Shown piece after piece: positions 1-6,102 of a DNA stretch of 14,378 nucleotides. Numbering within the stretch: position 1 is the first letter of the stretch; each line of letters starts with the position of its first letter. The stretch comes from Verrucomicrobiales bacterium (lineage in GTDB: Bacteria > Verrucomicrobiota > Verrucomicrobiia > Verrucomicrobiales > V1-33). The position numbers and the translations under genes were made by a program. Location: positions 1 to 14,378 of the forward strand of contig JALRGF010000391.1 of assembly GCA_023253495.1 (NCBI GenBank), in the 5' to 3' direction. The notes beneath the pieces were generated by a model. The model saw only the letters and a program-made list of their open reading frames with translations. It made no database searches and was not told the DNA's origin.

Positions 1-1
1 C

Positions 2-142
2 GGCCGCATCAAATCCGCCATCGGCATCGGGTCCCTCCTCAGCGACGGCATCGGCGACACCATCCGTGTCTCTCTCACCGAGGACAGCATTCACGAAATC
101 CCCGTCGCCCAGGCCCTCATCCGCCGCACCGTCGCCGCCTGA
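2..142 (+). CDS. ispG: 4-hydroxy-3-methylbut-2-enyl diphosphate synthase (IspG/GcpE)-like, 3' end only
   Basis: The last 46 codons of a gene entering from the left edge, ending in TGA at 140-142. The peptide contains RIKSAIGIGSLLSDGIGDT and IRVSLTED, the highly conserved end of the IspG TIM barrel. IspG makes HMBDP from MEcPP in the cytoplasmic non-mevalonate isoprenoid pathway. In known IspG proteins this segment is followed by a C-terminal [4Fe-4S] domain with CPTC- and NGPGE-type motifs, and in the long form of plants, chlamydiae and Bacteroidetes also by a large insert domain. Here the protein stops about 18 residues after the motif, and none of the forward frames in 143-281 resembles the missing domain. 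It may be a truncated copy, a split gene or a TIM-barrel-only paralogue. The family call is strong; whether the gene is functional cannot be judged because the 5' part is outside the window. Confidence 0.75.
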   Translation, partial: GRIKSAIGIGSLLSDGIGDTIRVSLTEDSIHEIPVAQALIRRTVAA

Positions 143-164
143 GCAGGCGTGACCCCGCCCGGAA

Positions 165-204
165 CGGCCGGCAGCGGCCGCTCACCACCGGGGCCGACCG
201 GCCC
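165..204. terminator. GC-rich hairpins between convergent genes
   Basis: Two short inverted repeats lie in the 139-base gap between the ispG-like stop (142) and the stop of the opposing gene (282). The first pairs CGGCCG at 165-170 with CGGCCG at 175-180 around a 4-base loop. The second pairs GGGCC at 191-195 with GGCCC at 200-204 around a 4-base loop. Neither is followed by a T tract, so this is not a canonical intrinsic terminator, and such hairpins arise easily in GC-rich DNA. The location between convergent genes is the main support. Confidence 0.2.
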
Positions 205-281
205 GCCCGGATCGGCACCCGGAGGACCAGCCCGGCCGTCACCTCACCGGCACCGCCCCCCCATCGCGAGGCCGCCGCCCC

Positions 282-1373
282 CTATTTTCTCCCCAGCCCC
301 AGCACCTCACGGCAATGGCGCAGGCTGCGTTCCAGCTCGTCCTGCTGGTAGCGGGCATCGGTCACTTCCGCACTCGCCCGGAACGGCGGAATCTCCCGGC
401 CTTTTTTCGCCAAGGCGACAAAACGCGCGAAATCGGACGCCGGCACCCCCTCGTAGGGAGCCCAGAAGCCGGGTTTCAGGTAGTCAAACGGCCGGGCAAA
501 CCCGGAAATAATTTCCAGGATGACCGGGCGCTCGGCCGCGACCTGCTGCCAGGTGGCGAAATACGCCTTCCAGTCGACCAGCCCCTCGCCCATCGCCGTC
601 CACTGGACCTTGGCTCCCTCCCCATCCTCCCAGACCATGCTGTCGCGGATGCCGCTGCTCCGGATGTACGGAGCCAGGATCTCCAGGTTCTTCAGCGGGT
701 CCTCCAGCGCCCACGTCGCATTGCCGCTGTCAATGGTTGCCCCGACAAAATCACTGCCGGCCGCCTCAATCAGCGTCACCAGCTCCCGCGCCGTCATGTC
801 GCCGGCATGGTTCTCCACCGCCAGAGTCACGCCCGCATCCAGCGCGCGGGACCGCACCTTTTTCAACACCGCCACCGTGTCGTCAATGCGCGCCCGGATC
901 CCGCCAGGCGTCGACCGGTCCTCGCCAAACCCGAGCACACACCGCGCCACCGTGCTGCCAGTCGCCTGCGCCACCCGGATCAGCAACGCCAGCAACTCCT
1001 CGGCACTCCCCCACTTGGCATCAAAACGCGTCGAGGTCGGACAGATCGCCAGTGTGCCGACGTGCAGCTCCACCCCCGCGTCCCGCGCCCGTTTGCCAAT
1101 CCCGGCAAGATACTCGGGCGTATGGTTCTCATACACATCCAGGTCCGAGAGCAGCAGCGCATCGGCCTTCTGCTCGGCCGCATACTCAATGAGCCGCGGC
1201 GCCTTCCAGCCCAGCGCCCGCAACGAAAAGTTGTCGAAGCCAAGTTTGAGCCGGGCCGGCGCAGCCGGCGCGGCCGCCGTCTGCGCCGCGGCGGCAAGCG
1301 GGCGGCCTGCCGGCGCAGCAGCGGCGGCCAGACTGGTGGTCCTGAGGAATCGGCGGCGGTTGGTGGCTTTCAT
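282..1373 (-). CDS. Tat-exported sugar phosphate isomerase/epimerase-like TIM-barrel protein
   Basis: A 363-residue protein of the xylose-isomerase-like TIM-barrel superfamily (AP-endonuclease-2 fold). The N-terminus NRRRFLRTTSLAAAAA is a twin-arginine signal followed by an Ala-rich stretch to about residue 40, so export of a folded, probably metal-bound enzyme is likely. The mature part begins LKLGFDNFSLRALGW. Metal-site-like residues include Glu187 in AVENHAGD, Asp215 and Asn218 in ATIDSGNATWA, and Glu287 in ILEIIS. At residues 239-245 the sequence is SSGIRDS, where relatives usually have a His before the I(K/R)D motif. The start at 1373 was chosen because it begins the Tat signal and has GGGAG five bases upstream; an ATG at 1385 lacks this, and the longer open frame upstream is the repeat-rich spacer. 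Substrate unknown; related proteins act on sugars or inositol derivatives. The gene stands alone, convergent with the ispG-like gene and divergent from the PBP2 gene. Confidence 0.85.
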   Translation of the reverse strand: MKATNRRRFLRTTSLAAAAAPAGRPLAAAAQTAAAPAAPARLKLGFDNFSLRALGWKAPRLIEYAAEQKADALLLSDLDVYENHTPEYLAGIGKRARDAGVELHVGTLAICPTSTRFDAKWGSAEELLALLIRVAQATGSTVARCVLGFGEDRSTPGGIRARIDDTVAVLKKVRSRALDAGVTLAVENHAGDMTARELVTLIEAAGSDFVGATIDSGNATWALEDPLKNLEILAPYIRSSGIRDSMVWEDGEGAKVQWTAMGEGLVDWKAYFATWQQVAAERPVILEIISGFARPFDYLKPGFWAPYEGVPASDFARFVALAKKGREIPPFRASAEVTDARYQQDELERSLRHCREVLGLGRK

Positions 1374-1378
1374 GTCGG

Positions 1379-1383
1379 CTCCC
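1379..1383 (-). promoter_or_regulatory. Ribosome binding site of the TIM-barrel gene
   Basis: Read on the minus strand, GGGAG sits five bases before the ATG at 1373. It decides the start in favour of 1373 over the in-frame ATG at 1385. It is the only gene start in the window with a clear, well-spaced Shine-Dalgarno sequence. Confidence 0.6.
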
Positions 1384-1407
1384 ATGCTGGCGCACAGCCG
1401 GCCGGAA

Positions 1408-1436
1408 AAAAATGAAAAATGCACCTCCGCGGTCAA
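1408..1436 (-). promoter_or_regulatory. Weak candidate promoter for the TIM-barrel gene
   Basis: On the minus strand TTGACC (1431-1436) resembles a -35 box. Seventeen bases further lies ATTTTT (1408-1413) inside an A/T-rich stretch that is rare in this window. Transcription would begin near 1401, giving a leader of about 28 bases that contains the GGGAG site. The -10 match is poor. Confidence 0.2.
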
Positions 1437-1572
1437 CACACCGGCCTTCCCGCTGAGGGCAAGCCGTGAAGAATCAAAAAGACGGAAGGAAACCATCAAT
1501 ACCGAACCATCAAAGACACCCACCTTTCCCCCTTCCCCCCGCCAACCAGTGGGTGTCTGGGGCACCCCCCAT

Positions 1573-1607
1573 GGCACCCCCACCAACGTCTGGCACCCCC
1601 ACCAACG
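1573..1607. repeat. Short tandem direct repeat GGCACCCCCACCAACG
   Basis: The 16-base unit occurs identically at 1573-1588 and 1592-1607, a 19-base period. A related degenerate segment, with CCAACCAGTGGGTGTCTGG and then GGCACCCC, lies just upstream at about 1542-1568, and the second unit is followed by GGTGTTTGGCAC. Together these look like two to three decayed copies of a roughly 20-40-base intergenic repeat. Confidence 0.6.
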
Positions 1608-1630
1608 GGTGTTTGGCACGCCCCCTCCCT

Positions 1631-1650
1631 CATCCCGCAGGGATGCCAGA
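1631..1650. repeat. REP-like palindromic element, copy 1
   Basis: The sequence catcccgcagggatgccaga contains the perfect inverted repeat CATCCC/GGGATG around a GCA loop. The identical 20 bases recur at 1708-1727. A short conserved hairpin repeated in an intergenic spacer is typical of REP-type elements. I associate similar GCATCCCTGCGGGATG sequences with Opitutaceae spacers, but that is memory and was not searched. Confidence 0.6.
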
Positions 1651-1707
1651 CCAGAGCCGGAGGTCGGAGCAGAGCGCAGACGTCCGGATCGAGTCCCCCC
1701 GGCCACG

Positions 1708-1727
1708 CATCCCGCAGGGATGCCAGA
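1708..1727. repeat. REP-like palindromic element, copy 2
   Basis: Identical over 20 bases to the copy at 1631-1650, in the same orientation, 77 bases downstream start to start. The flanks differ apart from a shared CCAGAGCC-like motif (after copy 1 at about 1651, overlapping the end of copy 2). The conserved hairpin core with diverged flanks argues for a mobile or selected element over a simple local duplication. Confidence 0.6.
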
Positions 1728-1864
1728 GCCAGCCCACGCCAGGCCAGCCGGCCGGCGCACCGCATCCCCCACCCGCTTCGACGCGCCCCAAGCCATCCGG
1801 CCACGGCACGGCATCAGGTTTCCGCTTTCGCGGTCGGCTCTCCGCGGTATTCTTGGATTCGCGC

Positions 1865-4129
1865 ATGTCACGCCTCCGTCCCATCACCCGTCCGCGGGCC
1901 CACCTGCGGCTCGCCCTGCTGGCCGCCTGGATCGGACCGATCGCCGGTCCCGCCGCCGGCCAGTCACCGCCATCCCCCTCCCCCGCGCCCCGCGCCCTGC
2001 CCGCCGAAATGGCGGAGGTCATCCCCGAAGGCAAGCCGGTGCCCAAAACATCCGCCTCTATCGTGCCGCGCAAGGAGTCGATCCCCGAAGGAAAACCCGT
2101 CCCCGAGAACCCCACGCTCACCCAGTCGCCAGAACCACCCGCGGAAGCCCAGCTCCAGGCGTCCATGCGCACTCAGGCTGACGCCCGCACCCTGTACGTC
2201 ACCCTGCCTCCGCCACGCGGCCTGATCGTCGACCGCAACGGCCAGCCGCTGGCCCAGAATATCCTTGTCCATTACCCGGGCATCCAGTTTCCCGAAGGTC
2301 CGCCACTCAAGCCGGAAGACGCCCTCGCTTACGCCCGGCAACGCATCGCCGTCGCCGTCAAGGTGCTCGGCGAACCATGGGACATCAAGGACGAGGACAT
2401 CCTCAAGCATTACGAAAACCGCCGCTGGCTCCCGCTCCTCAACGAACGCGTGCTCAAATCCCCGCCCTCGGAGGAACAAAAAAAACGCCTGCTGGCCGGC
2501 ACCATCCTTCACCCGGGATACCTCCGTACCTACCCGCAGGGCCGCACCGCCTGCCACATCCTCGGATCCGTCGGCAAGGTCCGCCCGATGTCCAACGGCC
2601 CGCTCGACCCTCAGGACCCGTTTTACCCGGAAATGACCGGGCGCGATGGCCTGGAGGCCGCCTTCGAGGAAAAACTCAAGGGCATCCCGGGCCAGTTGAA
2701 CATGCTCTTCGACGGCGAAGGGCACAAAATCAGCGAAGAAATGACCCAGCAACCGGTGCCCGGCCTGACCGTCGTCACCACCATCGACCTCGATTTCCAG
2801 CAGATCTGCGAGGACGTACTCCGCTCCCGCGTCAAGCGCGGCGCCTTCGTCATCATGGACGTGGCCACCGGCGACATCGTCGCCATGGCTTCCTGGCCGA
2901 TGTTCAACCCCAACAGCTTCGTGCCGTCTATCAGTCAGGACACCTGGAACAGCCTGCTCCGTGACAAAAACAAACCGCTGCTCGGCCGCGCCTTCCAGGG
3001 GATCTACCCGCCGGCCTCCACCTTCAAGGTGGTCACCGCCCTCGCCGGGCTCGACTCCGGCAAATTCAACGAAAACAGCGCCTTCAACTGCAGCTACCAC
3101 ATCCGCCTCGGCCGCCACTTCCTGCGCAACGCCTACAAGGGGAACTACGGCCCGATCAGCCTGACCCACGCCCTCAAAATATCCTGCAACACCTGGTTCG
3201 CCCGCGCCGGCATGGCCACCGGATCCGCCAACCTCACCAGCATGGCCTCACGCCTCGGCTTCGGCGAACGCAGCGGCCTGCCCATCAAGGGAGAGGAACC
3301 CGGCCGCGTCGCCACCGACGACTGGATGCTCGCCAACTACGGCCGCAAAATCGCCCAGGGTGACCTCGCCAACCTGTCGATCGGCCAAGGCGCCCTCTCC
3401 GCCACCCCGCTCCAGGTCGCCCGCTCGATGGCCGCCATCGCCAATGGCGAATTCACCCCGCAGTCGCGCCTGGTGTCACAGCTCCAGGACCTCGATAACA
3501 AAGTGATCGAAGCGTTTCCTCCCGTGATCAGCAATGAGCTGAACATGAGCAGGCGCCATATTAATGCGGTCCACCGCGGCATGCGCGCGGTCGTCAACGA
3601 CGGCGGCGGCACCGGCCGTTCCGCCGCCTGCCGATACGTCACCGTGGCCGGCAAAACCGGCACCGCCCAATGGGGACCGGACCGCAACATGGCCTGGTTC
3701 GCCGGCTTCCTGCCCGCCAACAACCCGCAATACGCTTTCGCCGCCATCTACGAAGGCGATATCGGCGAAAGCAGCATCTCCGGCGGCAAAAAGGTCGCCC
3801 CCATGGTCAAAACCGTCTTCGACCGCATCTACCGTCTCAAAAAAGCCCGTGACGAGCCGTTTTACCGGCGCTCGCCCCAGAGCCTGCTGGCCAAGAACGA
3901 CGGCGGCACCAAAAAATCACGCGTCCAGGGCGGCGAGAGCGCAGATGACGACGACAGAGAAGCGGCCCCGCGCACCCCCCGCGCTTCCCGCAAACCTCGT
4001 TCCACCACCGCCTCATCCAAACCCGACTCCGCTCCAGCCGCCACCGCGGCCCCGACCCCCGCTCCCGCTCCCGCCCAGAAAGGCGTCCGCGGCTTCTTCA
4101 AAAAACTCTTCGGCGAACGCCAGCCGTAA
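1865..4129 (+). CDS. mrdA: Penicillin-binding protein 2 (class B transpeptidase)
   Basis: A 754-residue class B PBP that cross-links peptidoglycan during cell elongation. The order is: basic N-terminus, a hydrophobic segment at about residues 14-32 ending GPAAGQS, a Pro-rich linker, the dimerisation domain opening with RGLIVDRNGQPLAQN (residue 118 on), and the transpeptidase domain. The catalytic motifs are complete: STFK with Ser385, SCN at 440-442, and KTGTAQW from Lys597. Oddities are an 8-residue repeat IPEGKPVP at 53 and 73, and an approximately 110-residue low-complexity acidic/Ala-Pro tail ending GVRGFFKKLFGERQP, making it longer than the roughly 630 residues usual for PBP2. The ATG at 1865 is preferred because it opens the basic plus hydrophobic leader; the open frame extending back to 1466 is spacer sequence. 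No clear Shine-Dalgarno. The usual partners mreC, mreD and rodA are not adjacent. The hydrophobic segment could be a cleaved signal or a weak membrane anchor. Confidence 0.92.
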   Translation: MSRLRPITRPRAHLRLALLAAWIGPIAGPAAGQSPPSPSPAPRALPAEMAEVIPEGKPVPKTSASIVPRKESIPEGKPVPENPTLTQSPEPPAEAQLQASMRTQADARTLYVTLPPPRGLIVDRNGQPLAQNILVHYPGIQFPEGPPLKPEDALAYARQRIAVAVKVLGEPWDIKDEDILKHYENRRWLPLLNERVLKSPPSEEQKKRLLAGTILHPGYLRTYPQGRTACHILGSVGKVRPMSNGPLDPQDPFYPEMTGRDGLEAAFEEKLKGIPGQLNMLFDGEGHKISEEMTQQPVPGLTVVTTIDLDFQQICEDVLRSRVKRGAFVIMDVATGDIVAMASWPMFNPNSFVPSISQDTWNSLLRDKNKPLLGRAFQGIYPPASTFKVVTALAGLDSGKFNENSAFNCSYHIRLGRHFLRNAYKGNYGPISLTHALKISCNTWFARAGMATGSANLTSMASRLGFGERSGLPIKGEEPGRVATDDWMLANYGRKIAQGDLANLSIGQGALSATPLQVARSMAAIANGEFTPQSRLVSQLQDLDNKVIEAFPPVISNELNMSRRHINAVHRGMRAVVNDGGGTGRSAACRYVTVAGKTGTAQWGPDRNMAWFAGFLPANNPQYAFAAIYEGDIGESSISGGKKVAPMVKTVFDRIYRLKKARDEPFYRRSPQSLLAKNDGGTKKSRVQGGESADDDDREAAPRTPRASRKPRSTTASSKPDSAPAATAAPTPAPAPAQKGVRGFFKKLFGERQP

Positions 4130-4207
4130 GCCGGCCGCCACAGAACGCGGACCGCGGCAACAGCGCCCTCTCCTCCCCCGTGGCCATCGTTCCACGCCGT
4201 GACTTGC

Positions 4208-4226
4208 CGGTGGCGTACCGCCACCG
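4208..4226. other. Perfect 8-bp hairpin between the PBP2 and oxidoreductase genes
   Basis: CGGTGGCG (4208-4215) and CGCCACCG (4219-4226) are perfect complements around a 3-base TAC loop. It lies 79 bases after the PBP2 stop and 60 bases before the next ATG. No T tract follows on either side, so it could be a transcript 3'-end stabiliser, a factor-assisted terminator, a leader structure or an operator. Confidence 0.4.
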
Positions 4227-4285
4227 CTCCGCCCAAAGTACATCCGTCCCGCATCTATCCATTCCTTCACCCACTCGTTCTCTTC

Positions 4286-5428
4286 ATGTCCACTGATCGC
4301 GTCAGCATCGGCATCATCGGAGGCGGCCTCATGGGCCGCGAAATGGCCAGCGCCTTCGCCCGCTGGTGCGCCCTTGAGGAAACCGGTATCACCCCGGTGC
4401 TCACCGCCGTCGCCGACCTCAGCGAACCGGTCCTCAGCTGGTTCGACCGCATCCCCAGCGTCCAGCTCAAAACCCGCGACTACCGCGAATTGCTGGCCTC
4501 CCCGAACGTCGATGTAGTCTACGTCGCCCTCCCCCACCACCTGCACGCCGCCGTGTACACTGAGGTCCTCCGCGCCGGCAAAGACCTCTTTGCGGAAAAA
4601 CCGTTCGGCATCGACCTCGCCGCCGCCCGCCAGATCGTCGATACCATCCGCGAAACCGGGCGCTTCTGCCGCTGCAGTTCGGAATTCCCGTTCCTGCCCG
4701 GCGCCCAGCGCGCCCTGACCATGGCCCGCGACGGCGCGCTCGGCCGCCTGCTCGAAGTGCGCTCCGGGTTTCATCACAGCAGCGACCTCGATCCCTCCAA
4801 ACCCGCCAACTGGAAACGGCTGAGCCGCACCTGCGGCGACATCGGCGTGATGGGCGACCTCGGCATGCACGTGCTCCACCTGCCGCTGCGTCTCGGATGG
4901 AAACCGCAAAGCGTCTACGCCCAACTCCAGAAGGGCGTGCCCGAACGCCCGAATCCGGATGGCTCCACCACCGCCTGCGACACCTGGGACAATGCCGTGC
5001 TTCACACCTGGACGGAGGCCCGCGATCAGCGCGTCCCGATGACTCTGGAAATGAAACGCCTGGCTCCGGGAGCGACCAATTCCTGGTTCTTCGAGGTGCT
5101 CGGCACCGACGCCGGCGTGCGCTTCAATACCGCGGATCCCAAGGCCCTCTGGGTCTTCCGTCGCGACAAGGAACAATGGTGGCAACGGACCGACCTCGGC
5201 TTCGGCATGCCCTACAAAACCATCACCGGCGGCATCTTCGAACCGGGCTTCCCCGACCTCATGCAGCAAATGTGGGCCGCCTTCCTGCTCGAACGCGCCG
5301 GGCGCCTCGACGGCCGCTTCGGCTGCGTCACCCCCGACGAAGCCCTCGCCAGTCATCAGGTCTTCGAGGCCGCCCTCCGCTCCCACGCCGGCGCCACCGT
5401 GGAACCGGTCACCCGAAACCAAGGCTGA
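4286..5428 (+). CDS. Gfo/Idh/MocA-family NAD(P)-dependent oxidoreductase
   Basis: A 380-residue cytoplasmic dehydrogenase of the glucose-fructose oxidoreductase / inositol dehydrogenase family. The N-terminal Rossmann fold starts VSIGIIGGGLMGREMA, with the dinucleotide glycines at 12-17. The nucleotide-domain motif AEKPFGID places EKP at 104-106, where the Lys is usually catalytic. The C-terminal substrate domain contains GDLGMHVLHLPLRLG; Asp191 and His195 match the D-x-G-x-H active-site pattern. Length is normal. The ATG at 4286 is chosen because the Rossmann fold begins six residues later; the frame extends back to 4199, but that part is non-homologous. No Shine-Dalgarno is visible. The substrate cannot be read from sequence; family members oxidise sugars, sugar acids or inositols. 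The nearby TIM-barrel protein and ribulokinase fit a sugar role, but distances of 156 and 207 bases to the flanking genes do not show an operon. Confidence 0.9.
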   Translation: MSTDRVSIGIIGGGLMGREMASAFARWCALEETGITPVLTAVADLSEPVLSWFDRIPSVQLKTRDYRELLASPNVDVVYVALPHHLHAAVYTEVLRAGKDLFAEKPFGIDLAAARQIVDTIRETGRFCRCSSEFPFLPGAQRALTMARDGALGRLLEVRSGFHHSSDLDPSKPANWKRLSRTCGDIGVMGDLGMHVLHLPLRLGWKPQSVYAQLQKGVPERPNPDGSTTACDTWDNAVLHTWTEARDQRVPMTLEMKRLAPGATNSWFFEVLGTDAGVRFNTADPKALWVFRRDKEQWWQRTDLGFGMPYKTITGGIFEPGFPDLMQQMWAAFLLERAGRLDGRFGCVTPDEALASHQVFEAALRSHAGATVEPVTRNQG

Positions 5429-5592
5429 CACTGCCGGCTCCACCATCGCCCCCGGCCGCTCCCCCCTCTCCGCCCGGACCAGGGCTCCGCCCTCCCAAGG
5501 CTGCCGACCTGTCGTCCACCCCGCCACCGAAGCCCCAAGTACGTTTCCGCGCCGCCCGCGGCGGAGCCCCCATGGCCTCGCCTCCCAATCGC

Positions 5593-5621
5593 TTGACGCT
5601 TCCGGCCCGGACGGCCATCGT
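5593..5621 (+). promoter_or_regulatory. Weak candidate promoter for the BLUF-ribulokinase pair
   Basis: TTGACG (5593-5598) is a good -35 match, followed after 17 bases by CATCGT (5616-5621), a poor -10. Transcription would start only about eight bases before the BLUF ATG, giving a nearly leaderless mRNA, which would fit the absence of a Shine-Dalgarno. The rest of the 207-base gap (5429-5635) is GC-rich; it holds a GC inverted repeat CGCCGC/GCGGCG at 5550-5563 and nothing else I recognise. Confidence 0.2.
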
Positions 5622-5635
5622 CTGTCGCCCCTGCC

Positions 5636-6097
5636 ATGAACACCCCGCCGGCGCCGTACTGTCTGGTCTACGTCAGCCAGGCCACCCATGATTTCCAGGA
5701 TGACGAGCTGTCAGATCTGCTCGCCTCCTCGCGCCGCAACAACGCCCAACAGGGCATCACCGGACTGCTCCTGTACGAATCACGCCTGTTCATGCAGGCG
5801 CTCGAAGGCCCCCGCGCCGCCGTCGAAGCCCTCTACCAGAGGATCCGGCGTGACCCGCGGCACACCGACGTCCACATCATCTGCGAAGACCATATCCAAA
5901 GCCGCAACTTCGGCCCGTGGCGCATGGCTTTCCAGCGTGCCGGGGACCGGCTCTCGCCCGCCGGCGACGGATTTTCCGCGATCCTCGAAAATTACCGCCG
6001 CGGCACCCTCGCCCACATCGACGGCCGCCTCGTCTTCGCCCTGCTCGTCCTTTTCAAGGAACGCCTGCCGCTCGAGGAACTGGACCCAATGATCTGA
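5636..6097 (+). CDS. Short BLUF-domain blue-light photoreceptor
   Basis: A 153-residue flavin-binding blue-light sensor. The BLUF domain spans about residues 7-100. By comparison with AppA, the photocycle residues are all present: Tyr12 (LVYVSQA), Asn36 (NNAQQGITG), Gln54 (FMQALEG), and Trp95 and Met97 (FGPWRMAF). In BLUF proteins blue light rearranges the hydrogen bonds around the flavin through the Tyr/Gln pair and red-shifts absorption. After the domain come only about 50 residues with predicted helices and no output domain, so this is the short PixD/BlrB-like class, which signals through partner proteins. The gene ends five bases before the ribulokinase gene on the same strand, so the two are probably cotranscribed and perhaps translationally coupled. 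The partner is unknown. ATG at 5636 is the only sensible start; no Shine-Dalgarno is seen. Confidence 0.93.
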   Translation: MNTPPAPYCLVYVSQATHDFQDDELSDLLASSRRNNAQQGITGLLLYESRLFMQALEGPRAAVEALYQRIRRDPRHTDVHIICEDHIQSRNFGPWRMAFQRAGDRLSPAGDGFSAILENYRRGTLAHIDGRLVFALLVLFKERLPLEELDPMI

Positions 6098-6102
6098 CCC
6101 CG

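Larger units (their letters stand above)
1374..1864. other. 491-base divergent spacer, repeat-rich and noncoding
   Basis: Spacer between the divergent TIM-barrel and PBP2 genes. Long open frames cross it on both strands, but their translations are low-complexity Pro/Gly/Arg text unlike the neighbouring proteins, so I treat it as noncoding. From left to right it holds the leader of the minus-strand gene, a C-rich pyrimidine tract (about 1518-1550), the tandem GGCACCCCCACCAACG units (1573-1607), two palindromic REP-like elements (1631-1650 and 1708-1727), and the upstream region of the PBP2 gene, in which I find no convincing promoter. Confidence 0.6.

Noticed and set aside
1573..1727. Possible CRISPR array in the repeat-rich spacer
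   Set aside because: There are only two copies of each short repeat, spacings are unequal between the families, and no cas gene is present.
1466..1864. Upstream extension of the PBP2 frame by 133 codons
   Set aside because: The extension translates the repeat-rich spacer into Pro-rich text, while the ATG at 1865 opens a basic plus hydrophobic leader as expected for a class B PBP.
1374..1871. Upstream extension of the minus-strand TIM-barrel frame by 166 codons
   Set aside because: It would bury the twin-arginine signal inside the protein; the start at 1373 has a GGGAG site and places the signal at the N-terminus.
520..2181. 553-residue forward open frame across the TIM-barrel gene and spacer
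   Set aside because: It is antisense to a clear enzyme with a Tat signal and its translation is Ser/Ala/Arg/Pro-rich with no recognisable motif; long shadow frames are normal at this GC content.
4013..5689. 558-residue minus-strand open frame over the oxidoreductase gene
   Set aside because: It mirrors the codons of a well-supported dehydrogenase and shows only Gly/Ala/Val/Glu-rich shadow composition.
5917..6102. Upstream extension of the ribulokinase frame into the BLUF gene
   Set aside because: The overlap reads as Arg/Pro-rich out-of-frame BLUF sequence; the kinase fold begins at the ATG at 6103.
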